This document shows positions 1 to 8,572 of a stretch of 34,824 bases of DNA, piece by piece. The position numbers and the translations under genes were made by a program. This DNA comes from Anaerolineae bacterium. GTDB taxonomy: Bacteria > Chloroflexota > Anaerolineae > Anaerolineales > DRMV01. The notes under the pieces were generated by a model that ran no database searches, was not told where the DNA came from, and was given only the letters and a program-made list of their open reading frames with translations. Positions within the stretch are counted from its first letter, which is position 1, and every line of letters starts with the position of its first letter. Location of the stretch: the NCBI GenBank assembly GCA_011176535.1, contig DUEP01000011.1:9984-44807 (forward strand). Direction: 5' to 3'.

Positions 1-561
1 TGGGGGGGCTGGCAGGTCTTCCGCGCGCGGGCTACCGCCGCGCCGGCGCCAACGCCGCCCTCGGTGTTGGAGGTGCTCTTCCCCACGCCCAGCCCTACGC
101 CCACGCTGGCGCCTTTCACCGCCACGCCCACTCCAGCCGCTCCGGGCCTGTTGCCCGGCGAGGGGCAGGCCACCGGTCAGCCGGAGGCCCAGCAGGCGGC
201 CAACGCCTCCAAGGCGCCCATTCAGGTCTATCTCGTGGTGCGCCAGCGGACCTATCTGCGGGTGGTGGTGGACGGCGAGGAGCGCCTGGCAGGCCGCGTC
301 GTGCCGGGGAGTACCTATTTCTTCGGTGGGGAGGCGCGGGTAGAATTGACCACCGGCAACGGCGCCGCTCTGCAGGTCTATTTCAATCAACAAAACCTGG
401 GCCTTTTGGGCCGTTTCGGCGAGGCCGTGACCCGCATCTACACCCTGAACGGGGTGCAGACGCCAACCCCTTCGCCAACGTCCACCCCCACGGCTACCCC
501 TCCGGTGACCCCTACCCCCACGCCCACCCCGACGCCGACCCCCACGCCCCAGGCCCCTTGA
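1..561 (+). CDS. RodZ-like protein, C-terminal part (5' end outside window)
   Basis: The reading frame is already open at base 1, so the GTG at 64 is an internal Val codon and this is the 3' part of a longer gene. The visible part has a Pro/Thr/Ala-rich linker, then a compact domain with the pattern of the RodZ C-terminal domain (DUF4115). Its signs are a Leu-Arg-Val-Val-Val-Asp-Gly strand, a Pro-Gly turn, a Thr-Gly-Asn-Gly motif and Leu-Gly-Leu-Leu-Gly-Arg-Phe-Gly. The last 30 or so residues are a low-complexity Thr-Pro tail. RodZ proteins have a cytoplasmic helix-turn-helix, one membrane helix and this outer domain, and they link MreB to cell shape. The helix-turn-helix would lie upstream of the window. 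The stop TGA is 37 bases before rimO, so the two may be co-transcribed. Confidence 0.7.
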   Translation, partial: WGGWQVFRARATAAPAPTPPSVLEVLFPTPSPTPTLAPFTATPTPAAPGLLPGEGQATGQPEAQQAANASKAPIQVYLVVRQRTYLRVVVDGEERLAGRVVPGSTYFFGGEARVELTTGNGAALQVYFNQQNLGLLGRFGEAVTRIYTLNGVQTPTPSPTSTPTATPPVTPTPTPTPTPTPTPQAP

Positions 562-598
562 TGGGGGGATTGGGCCACAAACCACGCAAAGGATGGGC

Positions 599-1966
599 AT
601 GTTAACGAGAACCTTTCACCTGATTTCGCTGGGTTGTTCGAAAAACACGGTGGATTCTGAATCCATGGCTCAGTTGCTGCAAACGGAAGGCTATCGGCCG
701 GTGGCGCATCCCGAAGAAGCCGAGGTCATCATCGTGAACACCTGCGGCTTCATCGCCCCGGCCAGGGAGGAGTCGCTGTCCGTGTTGCGCGAAATGGCCG
801 CTCAGAAGCGACCGGGGCAGGTGCTCATCGCGGCCGGATGCCTCACGCAACGCTATGGTGAGCAGGTGGCCCGTCAGGTGCCTGGTGTGGACGGCATCCT
901 GGGGGCGCGCCGCTGGATGGACATTCTGGAGGTGCTCCGACGGTTGCGCCGGGGGTCTCATCCTGAGCCGCTTTACCATCTCCCTCCTGTGCCCACGGTG
1001 AGCCAGGATGACCACGGCACCCATCGGGTCTCGATTCAGGGGGGGACGGCCTATCTGAAAATCGCCGACGGCTGCCGCCGCCCCTGCGCTTTTTGCGCCA
1101 TTCCTCTGATCAAGGGCACCCTGGTCAGTCGCCCTTTGGAGGCCATTCTGGACGATGCGCGTTATGTGCAGGACCAGGGCGTGGAGGAACTCATCCTTAT
1201 CGCCCAGGACACCACGGATTACGGGCATGATTTGGGGCTGAAAGACGGCCTGGCCGTGCTGCTGGAGGCGCTACTGCGGGAGGTCCCCGACATCCCCTGG
1301 ATCCGGGTGATGTATGCCTATCCGGGTTATGTCACCGACCGCCTGATTGAGGTGATGGCCACGTATCCCCAGATTTTGCCGTATCTGGACATGCCCTTGC
1401 AGCACGCCCATCCGGCCACGCTGCGCCGTATGCGCCGCCCGGCCAACATTGAATGGGTGTACCGTACCCTGGAGAAGATGCGACGAGCTATGCCCGACCT
1501 GGCCTTGCGGACCACCTTTATCGTGGGCTATCCCGGCGAGACCGAAGAGGAGTTTCAGACGCTGCTGGATTTCATTGCGGAGATGCGTTTTGACCGTGTG
1601 GGCGCTTTCCAGTTTTCTTTTGAGCCGGGCACGGCCAGCGAGCCTTTGGGCGACCCCATCCCGCCGGAGGTCAAGCAGGCGCGTTGGGAGCGCCTGATGG
1701 CTCTGCAGCAGGGCATCTCGTTGGAGAAGAATCAGGCGTTTGTCGGTCGCGTGTTGGATGTGCTTATCGAGGGGTTTGACGAGGAAGCCAATCTCTCCAT
1801 CGGGCGTTCGTACCGGGATGCGCCGGAAATCGACGGTCTGGTGTTGGTGGAGGGGTGTTACCCCGCCGGCCAGCGGCTACCCGTGCGGGTGACCGGTGCG
1901 ATGGCGTATGACCTGACTGGAGTAGCCGTCTCATCTTCCCAGGCTTCAAGGAGAAAAAGCGCATGA
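599..1966 (+). CDS. rimO: Ribosomal protein S12 methylthiotransferase RimO
   Basis: RimO adds a methylthio group to an Asp of ribosomal protein S12, using two 4Fe-4S clusters and SAM. The 455-residue protein has the full family layout. The N-terminal UPF0004 domain has Cys13 (LGCSKNTVDSE), Cys49 (NTCGF) and Cys81 (AAGCL). The radical SAM triad CxxxCxxC is Cys159, Cys163 and Cys166 (DGCRRPCAFC). A C-terminal TRAM-like region follows. LGCSKN at the N-terminus favours RimO over MiaB. An ATG at 593 is also in frame, but it sits inside the only Shine-Dalgarno-like run (AAAGGA, 588-593). The ATG at 599 lies five bases after that run and is preferred. The stop overlaps the next ATG (ATGA), so the genes are probably translationally coupled. 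Confidence 0.95.
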   Translation: MLTRTFHLISLGCSKNTVDSESMAQLLQTEGYRPVAHPEEAEVIIVNTCGFIAPAREESLSVLREMAAQKRPGQVLIAAGCLTQRYGEQVARQVPGVDGILGARRWMDILEVLRRLRRGSHPEPLYHLPPVPTVSQDDHGTHRVSIQGGTAYLKIADGCRRPCAFCAIPLIKGTLVSRPLEAILDDARYVQDQGVEELILIAQDTTDYGHDLGLKDGLAVLLEALLREVPDIPWIRVMYAYPGYVTDRLIEVMATYPQILPYLDMPLQHAHPATLRRMRRPANIEWVYRTLEKMRRAMPDLALRTTFIVGYPGETEEEFQTLLDFIAEMRFDRVGAFQFSFEPGTASEPLGDPIPPEVKQARWERLMALQQGISLEKNQAFVGRVLDVLIEGFDEEANLSIGRSYRDAPEIDGLVLVEGCYPAGQRLPVRVTGAMAYDLTGVAVSSSQASRRKSA

Positions 1967-2958
1967 TCCTTTCGTTCGATGCCCCTGAGGTCCGGTTTGC
2001 CGTTCAGGCGGCTCAACTGGCAGCCAGCGTGGTGCAGCGGGTACAGAAGGACCTGGCCGCGCGAGCGCTGGACAAAGGCGATCGTTCGCCGGTGACCGTG
2101 GCCGATTTTGCCTCTCAGGCGGTGGTCGCGGCGTTGTTGGAACGGGCCTTTCCCAACGATGTGCTGGTGGCCGAAGAAGATGCGGCGACCTTGCGGACGC
2201 CGCAGGGCGAACCGTTGCGCACCTTAGTGACCCGCTATGTGCGGCAACACTTCCCGCTGGCCTCGGGGGCGCAGGTGCTGGACTGGATCGACCGGGGCCG
2301 CGGTGACCCCGGGGAGCGCTTCTGGACCCTGGACCCTATCGACGGCACCAAGGGGTTTCTCCGAGGCGATCAGTATGCGGTCGCCCTGGCCTTGGTGTAT
2401 CGCGGGCGGGTAGAAATCGGAGTGCTGGCCTGCCCCCATTTGCAGGAGGCGCGCATGATGCATTCCAGCGGGCCGGGCACCCTGGCTTTGGCCGTGTATG
2501 GACTGGGCGCCTGGTGGTCCGACATGAAGGGTACCCTGGTTTGGGAGCCTTTGCAGGTTTCGCGGCAGGGCGACCCTTCGCAGGCGCGGATTTTGCGCTC
2601 CTTCGAATCGGGGCATACCAACGCCGATCAGGTGCAGGCGCTGGCCGAGGCATTGGGCGTCACGGTGGAGCCCGTGTGCCTGGATAGCCAGGCCAAGTAT
2701 GTGTTGCTGGCCGCCGGGGAAGGGGAAATTTATGTGCGGTTGCTTTCCCCCCAGAAGCCGGATTACAAGGAGAAAATCTGGGACCAGGCCGCGGGGTCGT
2801 TGATCATTCAGGAGGCCGGCGGTCAGGTGACCGATTTGGATGGTCGCCCCCTCAACTTCCGTACCGGACGCAGCCTGACCGACAATCGGGGCGTTGTGGC
2901 GACCAACGGGGTGTTACACCGGGCGGCGCTGGAGGCCTTGCGGCGCATCGGGGCTTGA
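1963..2958 (+). CDS. 3'(2'),5'-bisphosphate nucleotidase, HAL2/SAL1-like
   Basis: This 331-residue protein belongs to the Li-sensitive inositol monophosphatase superfamily. Details match the eukaryotic-style HAL2/SAL1 branch better than CysQ: SPVTVADFASQ (42-52), VAEED (69-73, metal ligands), FWTLDPIDGTKGFLRGDQYA (120-139), DSQAKY and, near the end, KIWDQAAGS. HAL2-type enzymes remove a phosphate from 3'-phosphoadenosine 5'-phosphate (PAP), the by-product of sulfate and sulfonation metabolism, which otherwise inhibits exoribonucleases. Substrate is inferred from family resemblance, and PAPS or inositol phosphates are possible. It overlaps rimO by four bases and is followed after three bases by a membrane glycosyltransferase gene, so it sits inside an operon. 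Residue spacing looks complete and nothing appears truncated. Confidence 0.88.
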   Translation: MILSFDAPEVRFAVQAAQLAASVVQRVQKDLAARALDKGDRSPVTVADFASQAVVAALLERAFPNDVLVAEEDAATLRTPQGEPLRTLVTRYVRQHFPLASGAQVLDWIDRGRGDPGERFWTLDPIDGTKGFLRGDQYAVALALVYRGRVEIGVLACPHLQEARMMHSSGPGTLALAVYGLGAWWSDMKGTLVWEPLQVSRQGDPSQARILRSFESGHTNADQVQALAEALGVTVEPVCLDSQAKYVLLAAGEGEIYVRLLSPQKPDYKEKIWDQAAGSLIIQEAGGQVTDLDGRPLNFRTGRSLTDNRGVVATNGVLHRAALEALRRIGA

Positions 2959-2961
2959 GCC

Positions 2962-4518
2962 ATGGGGGCTGGCGCGAAGGCGGCGTGGCGCTGGATGGGT
3001 GCGTGGTGGTGCCGGCAAGGCGCGTCCACCCTGGCGTTGGGGATGGTGTTGATGGCCGTGGTGGGCAGCCTCTGGGTGGCGACGCATATTTTTGAAGACA
3101 TTCCCCATCTGGAGGATGAGTTCGCCTACCTGTGGGAAGCGCAGGTGGTGGCGCAAAGGCAGGTGCGCATTCCCTCTCCCCCTGAACCGAAAAGTTTCCT
3201 GGTGCCGTTTGTCATCGACCACCAGGGGTGGCGTTTTGGCAAGTACCCTTTGGGCTGGCCGGTGATGCTTTCCTTCGGGGTGCGTTGGGGGCATCCGGCT
3301 TGGGTGAACGCGTTGCTGGCGGGCCTGGCCGTCTGGTTGACTTTTCGCCTGGGGGAGCGGTTGTGGTCGCCTGAGGTGGGGTTGTTGGCCGCTGCACTGA
3401 CGCTGACCTCCCCCTTCTTTTGGCTGAATGTGGGTTCCCTGCTCTCGCATCCTTTGGGCCTGGTGCTCAGTGCGGCCTTTGCCTTAGCCTGGCTGGATGG
3501 AATGGCGCCGCGCCGGGAGAAGGGGCCGCCATCTTGGTTGACGGCGCTCACCGCGGGAGGAGCCCTGGCGGCTCTCATCCTCACCCGCCCCTGGACCGCC
3601 GTGGGAGTGGCGCTTCCTTTTGGGTTGTGGGGCAGCGTAGGGATGCTGCGTGGCCCGGGCAGGGTCCGGCGCTGGGTGCTGGCCGTGGGGATGGTGGCCC
3701 TGTTAGGGGTGGGGGGACATTTGTGGTGGCAGACAGTGCTCACGGGGAGCCCCTGGACGAACCCTTACACGCTCTGGTGGCCATATGACAAAGTGGGCTT
3801 TGGGCCCGATGTGGGGCGCCATGGGCACACCTTGCATCAGGCTTGGGTGAACACCCGGTTTAGCCTGCGGGCGGGAAGCGCAGACCTGTTCGGTTGGGGA
3901 TGGTATTCCTGGCTTTTCCTCCCCCTTGGTTTGTGGATGGCACGGAAGAACCGCCAGAGTTGGCCTGTGCTGGCCGTGTTTGGCAGTTTGGTGCTGGTTT
4001 ATCTGGCTTATTGGGTGGGGGCGTGGCTGTTCGGCCCGCGTTACTATTTTGAGGGGTTGTACAGTTTGACTTTGTTGACCGCTTTGGGGGTGTTTAGCGC
4101 GGCGGGATGGCCGGTAAAGCGTCGCCCCTGGCCCCGAAGGCGGGGCTGGCGGCCTTTGGCCGTGACCGCTTTGCTGGCTTTGCTGGTGGGGCTCAACGTG
4201 GCTTTTTACCTGCCTCTGCGCCTGGGAGGGATGCGTGGCCTCTACACCATTCGGCGGTCGCGATTGGCGCCTTTTCTCTCCGCCGAGGCCCAGCGTTTGA
4301 CCCCTGCCCTGGTGATTGTGGACACGGAGCATTGGATGCCTTACGGCAACTTGTTGGTGCTGGAGGACCCCTGGCTGACGACGCCCTGGATCTTCGCCTG
4401 GAGCCGGGGGGCCGGGCCGGACCTCCGCGTGGCTCAGGCGTTCCCCGACCGCACGATCATACGGTACAATCCTGAAGAGCCTTACCGTTTTGTGATCTGG
4501 CGTTACCCCCAGCGTTGA
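2962..4518 (+). CDS. Polytopic membrane protein, GT39/ArnT-like glycosyltransferase
   Basis: This is a 518-residue integral membrane protein with roughly ten hydrophobic segments. After the first helix comes an outside loop with an acidic motif (HLEDEFAYLWEA), the position of the catalytic Asp in GT39/PMT-type enzymes that use a polyprenyl-phosphate sugar. A KYPLGWP motif follows, as in many such proteins. The C-terminal quarter is a soluble-looking domain. The family call rests on topology and the DEFAY motif only, so the sugar donor and acceptor are unknown. The ATG at 2962 follows the nucleotidase stop by three bases, with no clear Shine-Dalgarno apart from a GGGGCTTGAG stretch, so translation probably depends on coupling. 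A strong terminator lies about 145 bases after the stop. Confidence 0.7.
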   Translation: MGAGAKAAWRWMGAWWCRQGASTLALGMVLMAVVGSLWVATHIFEDIPHLEDEFAYLWEAQVVAQRQVRIPSPPEPKSFLVPFVIDHQGWRFGKYPLGWPVMLSFGVRWGHPAWVNALLAGLAVWLTFRLGERLWSPEVGLLAAALTLTSPFFWLNVGSLLSHPLGLVLSAAFALAWLDGMAPRREKGPPSWLTALTAGGALAALILTRPWTAVGVALPFGLWGSVGMLRGPGRVRRWVLAVGMVALLGVGGHLWWQTVLTGSPWTNPYTLWWPYDKVGFGPDVGRHGHTLHQAWVNTRFSLRAGSADLFGWGWYSWLFLPLGLWMARKNRQSWPVLAVFGSLVLVYLAYWVGAWLFGPRYYFEGLYSLTLLTALGVFSAAGWPVKRRPWPRRRGWRPLAVTALLALLVGLNVAFYLPLRLGGMRGLYTIRRSRLAPFLSAEAQRLTPALVIVDTEHWMPYGNLLVLEDPWLTTPWIFAWSRGAGPDLRVAQAFPDRTIIRYNPEEPYRFVIWRYPQR

Positions 4519-4663
4519 ATCGTATCCTTTGCAGGTTAAAGCGCGTCTTGCAGTGGCTTGTCTAGTGATGTCACCGTCATGATAGTGGACATTAATCCCC
4601 TTAGCGTACATGTCTCCGGTAGAATGAGCCTCAAGGCAACCTGCTGATACGCTGAGTTGGGAG
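4519..4663. other. Non-coding stretch between GT39 gene and terminator
   Basis: No credible ORF or RNA gene is seen in these 145 bases. Base composition is more even than in the neighbours. It contains two similar short motifs, GTGGACATTA near 4585 and GTACATGTC near 4608, plus TGATGTCACCGTCATGATA near 4566. Such motifs can occur at insertion-sequence ends, but no transposase or matching second end is nearby, so no element is called. Confidence 0.3.
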
Positions 4664-4699
4664 AAAAGAGCCCCCTTAACCCAACAAGGGGGCTCTTTT
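4664..4699. terminator. Strong bidirectional intrinsic terminator
   Basis: A perfect 14-bp inverted repeat has arms AAAAGAGCCCCCTT (4664-4677) and AAGGGGGCTCTTTT (4686-4699) around an 8-base loop. A T-run ends the stem in either direction, so it can stop the plus-strand rimO operon and anything reading out of the minus-strand SRP RNA gene. Confidence 0.93.
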
Positions 4700-4716
4700 G
4701 TGCTACCGTACCGGAG

Positions 4717-4837
4717 AAAAAAGAACGCTCCGGGCAGGCAACCCGGCGGCACCCGAAGACACCTCCTTAGGGCTGCTTCCTCTCGGACCTGACCCGGTTC
4801 GGAGGGCTTCGCCGCGCCGGACCCACCCGGAGCGCCC
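4717..4837 (-). ncRNA. ffs: Signal recognition particle RNA (4.5S-type, small bacterial form)
   Basis: Read on the minus strand, the region contains the conserved SRP domain IV core: GGTCAGGTCC, then a short loop, then GGAAGCAGCC. This is the apical helix bound by the Ffh M domain. The ends close with a perfect 9-bp stem, CGCTCCGGG (4834-4826 on the minus strand) with CCCGGAGCG (4734-4726), followed by TTCTTTTTT, which doubles as a terminator. The predicted RNA is about 120 bases, the size of the short form without an Alu domain. A consensus promoter lies directly upstream at 4840-4868. Its partner Ffh is encoded at 30080. The exact 5' end is inferred from promoter spacing, probably near 4833-4837. 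Confidence 0.93.
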
Positions 4838-4839
4838 TA

Positions 4840-4868
4840 AGCATACCGCGAGGTCTTGGTCTTGTCAA
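4840..4868 (-). promoter_or_regulatory. Consensus housekeeping promoter of SRP RNA
   Basis: On the minus strand there is a perfect -35 TTGACA (4868-4863), a 17-base spacer and -10 TATGCT (4845-4840). The start is expected about seven bases on, at the first bases of the SRP RNA. Confidence 0.9.
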
Positions 4869-4906
4869 TGGCAACGAAGCCCTGTTCGTTTGTCTCGAAC
4901 ACCAGG

Positions 4907-4912
4907 TATACT
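4907..4912 (+). promoter_or_regulatory. -10 element of glk, giving a leaderless start
   Basis: TATACT at 4907-4912 places the transcription start near 4919, which is the A of the glk ATG. No Shine-Dalgarno precedes that ATG. The -35 is weak (TTCGTT at 4885, 16-base spacer). The promoter faces away from the SRP RNA promoter about 40 bases away. Confidence 0.55.
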
Positions 4913-4918
4913 ATACCT

Positions 4919-5875
4919 ATGACCATGACCCGCTCTTTTGCGTGCTATGACCTGGCCGTCGATATCGGCGGCACGCACATCCGTGCGGCTTTGTACCCTG
5001 CCGGCCGCAGGCAACAAGTCGCGCGAGGCGATATCCCCACGCAGGGGGAGCAGCCTCCCCATGAGCGCCTGGCGGCGTTGCTGCGCGATCTGTGGCCTTC
5101 CCAGGGCACGGTGCAGGGCATCGGCGTGGCTTCGCCCGGGCCGTTGGACCCTTACCGGGGGGTGATCCTGGCCACCCCCAACATCCCGCAATGGCGCGAC
5201 TTCCCTCTGGTGCGTTTCCTGCAAGAGCGGTTTGCCGTGCCGGTGGTGCTGGACAACGACGCCAACGCGGCGGCCCTGGGCGAATGGCGCTACGGAGCGG
5301 GCGTGGGGCATCACCACCTGCTTTACTTCACCGTCAGCACGGGCATCGGTGGCGGGGTCATCGTAGAGGATCGCCTGCTACGGGGGGCTGCCGGATTGGC
5401 GGGCGAGTTGGGCCACATCACGGTGCTACCCGATGGCCCGCTTTGTGGCTGCGGTCAACGAGGGCATTTGGAGGCGGTGTCCTCCGGCACGGCCATCGCC
5501 CGTGCTGCCGAGGAGGAGTTGGCCCGCGGTGTGCCTTCGCGGCTGGCCAGGGCGCCTCGCCCGCTCACCGCTGCCCTGGTGGCCGAGGCCGCTCACCAGG
5601 GGGATGCCCTGGCCCAGGCCGTGCTGTCCCGCGCGGCGCATTTCCTGGGCCGTGCCATCGCCGACTATCTGCACATTTTCAACCCCACCATCGTCATTTT
5701 GGGCGGGGGCGTCGTTCGCGCCGGGGAGGTGTTCCTCCGCCCGCTACGCGAGGCGCTTCACGCCTCGGTGATGACGCCGGCTTACCTGGATGGCCTCACC
5801 ATGACCACCGCCCGCCTGGGCGATGACGCCGGTCTCCTGGGCGCCCTGGCCCTGCTACGCGAATCCCAACCCTGA
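4919..5875 (+). CDS. ROK-family glucokinase
   Basis: A 318-residue sugar kinase of the ROK family, expected to phosphorylate glucose or a related hexose with ATP in the cytoplasm. Visible motifs are the phosphate-binding AVDIGGTHIR (residues 13-22), the catalytic-base region VVLDNDANAAALGE, STGIGGG, and the ROK cluster GELGHITVLPDGPLCGCGQRG. The usual CxCGxxGC zinc motif reads CGCGQRGH, with His in place of the last Cys. A second ATP-site glycine run, ILGGGVV, is near the C-terminus. An in-frame GTG at 4856 would add 21 residues, but it lies inside the divergent SRP promoter region, and the DIGGT motif sits at the usual distance from the ATG at 4919. True sugar specificity cannot be read from the sequence. 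The next gene starts 15 bases later. Confidence 0.88.
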   Translation: MTMTRSFACYDLAVDIGGTHIRAALYPAGRRQQVARGDIPTQGEQPPHERLAALLRDLWPSQGTVQGIGVASPGPLDPYRGVILATPNIPQWRDFPLVRFLQERFAVPVVLDNDANAAALGEWRYGAGVGHHHLLYFTVSTGIGGGVIVEDRLLRGAAGLAGELGHITVLPDGPLCGCGQRGHLEAVSSGTAIARAAEEELARGVPSRLARAPRPLTAALVAEAAHQGDALAQAVLSRAAHFLGRAIADYLHIFNPTIVILGGGVVRAGEVFLRPLREALHASVMTPAYLDGLTMTTARLGDDAGLLGALALLRESQP

Positions 5876-5890
5876 GCGGATTGGAGTCTC

Positions 5891-8536
5891 ATGCGCGTGA
5901 TCCTCACCCACGACAACGCCGATTTCGACGCCATCGCCTCTTTGCTGGCCGCCCACTTGGGGGATGAGCGGTACATTCCCGTGCTTCCGCCACGGGTGAA
6001 CCGCAATGTGCGGGCTTTTCTCACCCTCTATGGGGCCGAATTGCCGCTACATCCGGCCGAGGATCTGCCTGACGAACCGGTCGAAGCGGTGCTGCTGGTG
6101 GATACGCAGACCCTGCCCAGCCTGCGCAACATGTCCCCCGAGGTGCCGGTGCGGGTCATTGACCACCATGCGGCCAAAGCACGCCTCAAACCCCACTGGC
6201 AGGTCTACCTGGAGCCGGTCGGGGCGACCGTCACTTTGCTCCTCGCCCCTCTCCAGGAGCGCGATGTTGCCCTGACGCCCCTGCAGGCCACCCTGTTGTT
6301 GTTGGGGATTTACGAGGACACCGGGTCTTTGACCTATCCCAGTACCACGCCGCGCGATGTGCGCGCCGCGGCTTACCTGTTGGAACGGGGCGCCGATTTG
6401 CAGTTGTTGGCCGACTATCTTTTCCCGCCTCTGACGCCGCAGCAGCGTATGCTCTACGACATTCTGCTGGCCAACACCGAAGCACGCCGCCTTCAAGGGG
6501 CCACCGTTGCTGTGGCTCACGCCCGGGTGGAGGGCCTGACCGACGAAGTGGCCTCTGTGGCGCACAAACTGCGGGATACCCTGGAAACCGATGCGTTGTT
6601 CATCCTGGTCACGGTGCCCGGGGGCATCCAGTTGGTGGGGCGGGCGACTTCGGAACGGGTGGATGTGGGCAGCGTGGCGCGTCATTTCGGCGGAGGCGGG
6701 CACCCTCGCGCGGCGGCAGCCCTGGTCAAGTCCCGTGACCTGGAGGCTGTGCGCCGGCAACTTTGGGAGGTCATCCCGCGCTATGTACGCCCGGGCCTCA
6801 CCGTGGGGCAGATCATGTCCCGGGGGCCTCAGGTGCTCGCCCCCGATACCCCGGCCAGAGAAGCCGCCCACCTCATGCAGACCTTTGGCTACGAGGGCTA
6901 CCCCGTGGTGCAGGATGGCAAGGTGACCGGTTTGCTCACCCGCCGCGCCGTGGACCGTGCTTTGGCCCATGGCCTCAACCTCCCTGCCCGCCGCTTGATG
7001 GAGGCCGGCAGCGTGACCGTGCGGCCCGAAGATTCCATCGAAACCCTCCAGCAAATCATGACCGACACCGGCTGGGGGCAGGTGCCCGTGGTGGACGAGA
7101 CGGGGCGCATCATCGGCATCGTTACCCGTACCGACCTCATCAAGACCCTGGCGCCGCGCCCCCGTCTGCCGGGGCGCCTCAACCTGGCCGCTCGTCTGGA
7201 AGCCAGCCTGCCGCCTGCCCGCCTGGCCCTGTTGCGCGCTGTGGCCGCGCTGGCAGAAGCGCAGCATTTCGCCCTTTACATCGTGGGGGGCTTTGTCCGC
7301 GATTTGCTCCTGGAGCGCCCCAGCCCTGATTTCGACCTGGTGGTGGAGGGCAACGCCATCGCGCTGGGCCGCGCCCTGCAGAAGCGCTTCGGGGGACGGT
7401 TGACCACCCATCGTCGCTTTGGGACGGCCAAGTGGCATCTGGAGGACATCCGGGAGGATTTGGCCCAGGCCCTGGAGGAATACCTGCCCGCGGGAGTTCG
7501 GCCCACCTCTCTGGACCCTGCTGACCTGCCCGCGGCCCTGGATCTGGTCACCGCCCGGACCGAGTTCTACGCCCACCCCACGGCCTTGCCCACCGTGGCC
7601 AAGGGTTCCATCAAGTTGGATTTGCACCGCCGCGACTTCACCATCAACACCTTGGCCATTCGCCTAGACGGGCGGCACTACGGCGAGGTGCACGACTACT
7701 GGGGCGGCCTGGACGACCTGCGGAAGGGCGTCATCCGCGTGCTTCACTCCCTCTCGTTTGTGGACGACCCCACGCGCATGTTGCGCGCCGTGCGGTTTGA
7801 GCAACGTTTTGGCTTTACCATCGAGCCGCGCACGCTCCAGTTGTTGCAGGAAGCCCGCGATTTGCTCGACCGGGTCTCCGGCGACCGAGTGCGCCACGAA
7901 TTGGAGGCCATGTTTCGCGAGGAGCGGGCCGAGGCCATGCTGGACCGTCTGCGGCAATTGGGCCTGCTCTCGGCCATCCACCCCCGCCTGTTTTGGGATG
8001 CTGGGGCCGCCCGACGCTTCGCGCGCCGTCACACACCCCCGGAGGACAGTTGGGGGGATCTGCCCCGACCACGCAGGATGCCCCTGCCCATCGTGCTGGG
8101 GTATACCCTCTGGCTGATGGTGCTGCCTCCCAAAGAAGTGGAAGCCATCCTCAGGCGGCTCCTGGCCCCCAAACGCTTGCTGGACATTGCCGTGGGCGCC
8201 GCCACCCTGTGGGCGCAACGGGAGGCCCTGCGTGCAGGGCGGCCCAGCAAGGTCACCATGACCTGTGAGACCTACCCGCTGACCTCCTCCTACGCTCTCT
8301 ATCTGGCCTGTCCGGAGGAGGACCCCCTTCACGAGAAGTTGGCCCGTTTTGCCGCGGAATGGCGGCATGTGTGCCCCACCGTTACCGGCGACGATTTGCG
8401 CCGCCTGGGCCTGCCTCCGGGGCCGGTGTACAAGCGCATTTTGCGTCGCCTGCGGGCCGCTTGGCTGGACGGCGAAGTGCGACACCTCGAGGAGGAGCAC
8501 GCTTTTCTGGACCGCCTGCTCGCCGAGGTCGCCTGA
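5891..8536 (+). CDS. DHH phosphoesterase - CBS pair - tRNA nucleotidyltransferase fusion
   Basis: A large 881-residue multidomain protein. Residues 1-300 form a DHH/DHHA1 phosphoesterase: THDNADFDA (6-14), VIDHH (89-93), and the DHHA1 motif FGGGGHPRAAA near 265. Two CBS domains follow (about 305-420), which typically sense adenine nucleotides. The rest is a class II CCA/poly(A) polymerase head: IVGGFVRDLLL near 463, the metal-binding DFDLVVEG, and RRDFTINTLAIR near 580, then the RNA-binding region. This architecture is known in several bacterial phyla, where members add A or CC to tRNA 3' ends. Between RFGTAKWH and the LDLVTAR strand there is an extra segment of about 25 residues that the core fold does not need. 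Whether it adds CC, A or CCA cannot be told from the sequence. The DHH part may process RNA ends or oligonucleotides. Confidence 0.9.
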   Translation: MRVILTHDNADFDAIASLLAAHLGDERYIPVLPPRVNRNVRAFLTLYGAELPLHPAEDLPDEPVEAVLLVDTQTLPSLRNMSPEVPVRVIDHHAAKARLKPHWQVYLEPVGATVTLLLAPLQERDVALTPLQATLLLLGIYEDTGSLTYPSTTPRDVRAAAYLLERGADLQLLADYLFPPLTPQQRMLYDILLANTEARRLQGATVAVAHARVEGLTDEVASVAHKLRDTLETDALFILVTVPGGIQLVGRATSERVDVGSVARHFGGGGHPRAAAALVKSRDLEAVRRQLWEVIPRYVRPGLTVGQIMSRGPQVLAPDTPAREAAHLMQTFGYEGYPVVQDGKVTGLLTRRAVDRALAHGLNLPARRLMEAGSVTVRPEDSIETLQQIMTDTGWGQVPVVDETGRIIGIVTRTDLIKTLAPRPRLPGRLNLAARLEASLPPARLALLRAVAALAEAQHFALYIVGGFVRDLLLERPSPDFDLVVEGNAIALGRALQKRFGGRLTTHRRFGTAKWHLEDIREDLAQALEEYLPAGVRPTSLDPADLPAALDLVTARTEFYAHPTALPTVAKGSIKLDLHRRDFTINTLAIRLDGRHYGEVHDYWGGLDDLRKGVIRVLHSLSFVDDPTRMLRAVRFEQRFGFTIEPRTLQLLQEARDLLDRVSGDRVRHELEAMFREERAEAMLDRLRQLGLLSAIHPRLFWDAGAARRFARRHTPPEDSWGDLPRPRRMPLPIVLGYTLWLMVLPPKEVEAILRRLLAPKRLLDIAVGAATLWAQREALRAGRPSKVTMTCETYPLTSSYALYLACPEEDPLHEKLARFAAEWRHVCPTVTGDDLRRLGLPPGPVYKRILRRLRAAWLDGEVRHLEEEHAFLDRLLAEVA

Positions 8537-8572
8537 GCCGCCCTGGCCAATCCTCATTCGTTCAGGATCCCC

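Noticed and set aside
4560-4630. Insertion-sequence end resembling IS21-type terminal motifs
   Set aside because: Only short similar motifs are seen. There is no second end, target duplication or transposase nearby.
3703-4752. Long minus-strand ORF of 349 codons
   Set aside because: It lies opposite the GT39-like gene, crosses the strong terminator and the SRP RNA gene, and has no recognisable domain. Open antisense frames are common in GC-rich DNA.
6047-7627. 526-codon minus-strand ORF
   Set aside because: It is fully antisense to the DHH-CBS-CCA fusion, whose motifs are clear, and its product is Gly/Gln/His-rich without a fold.
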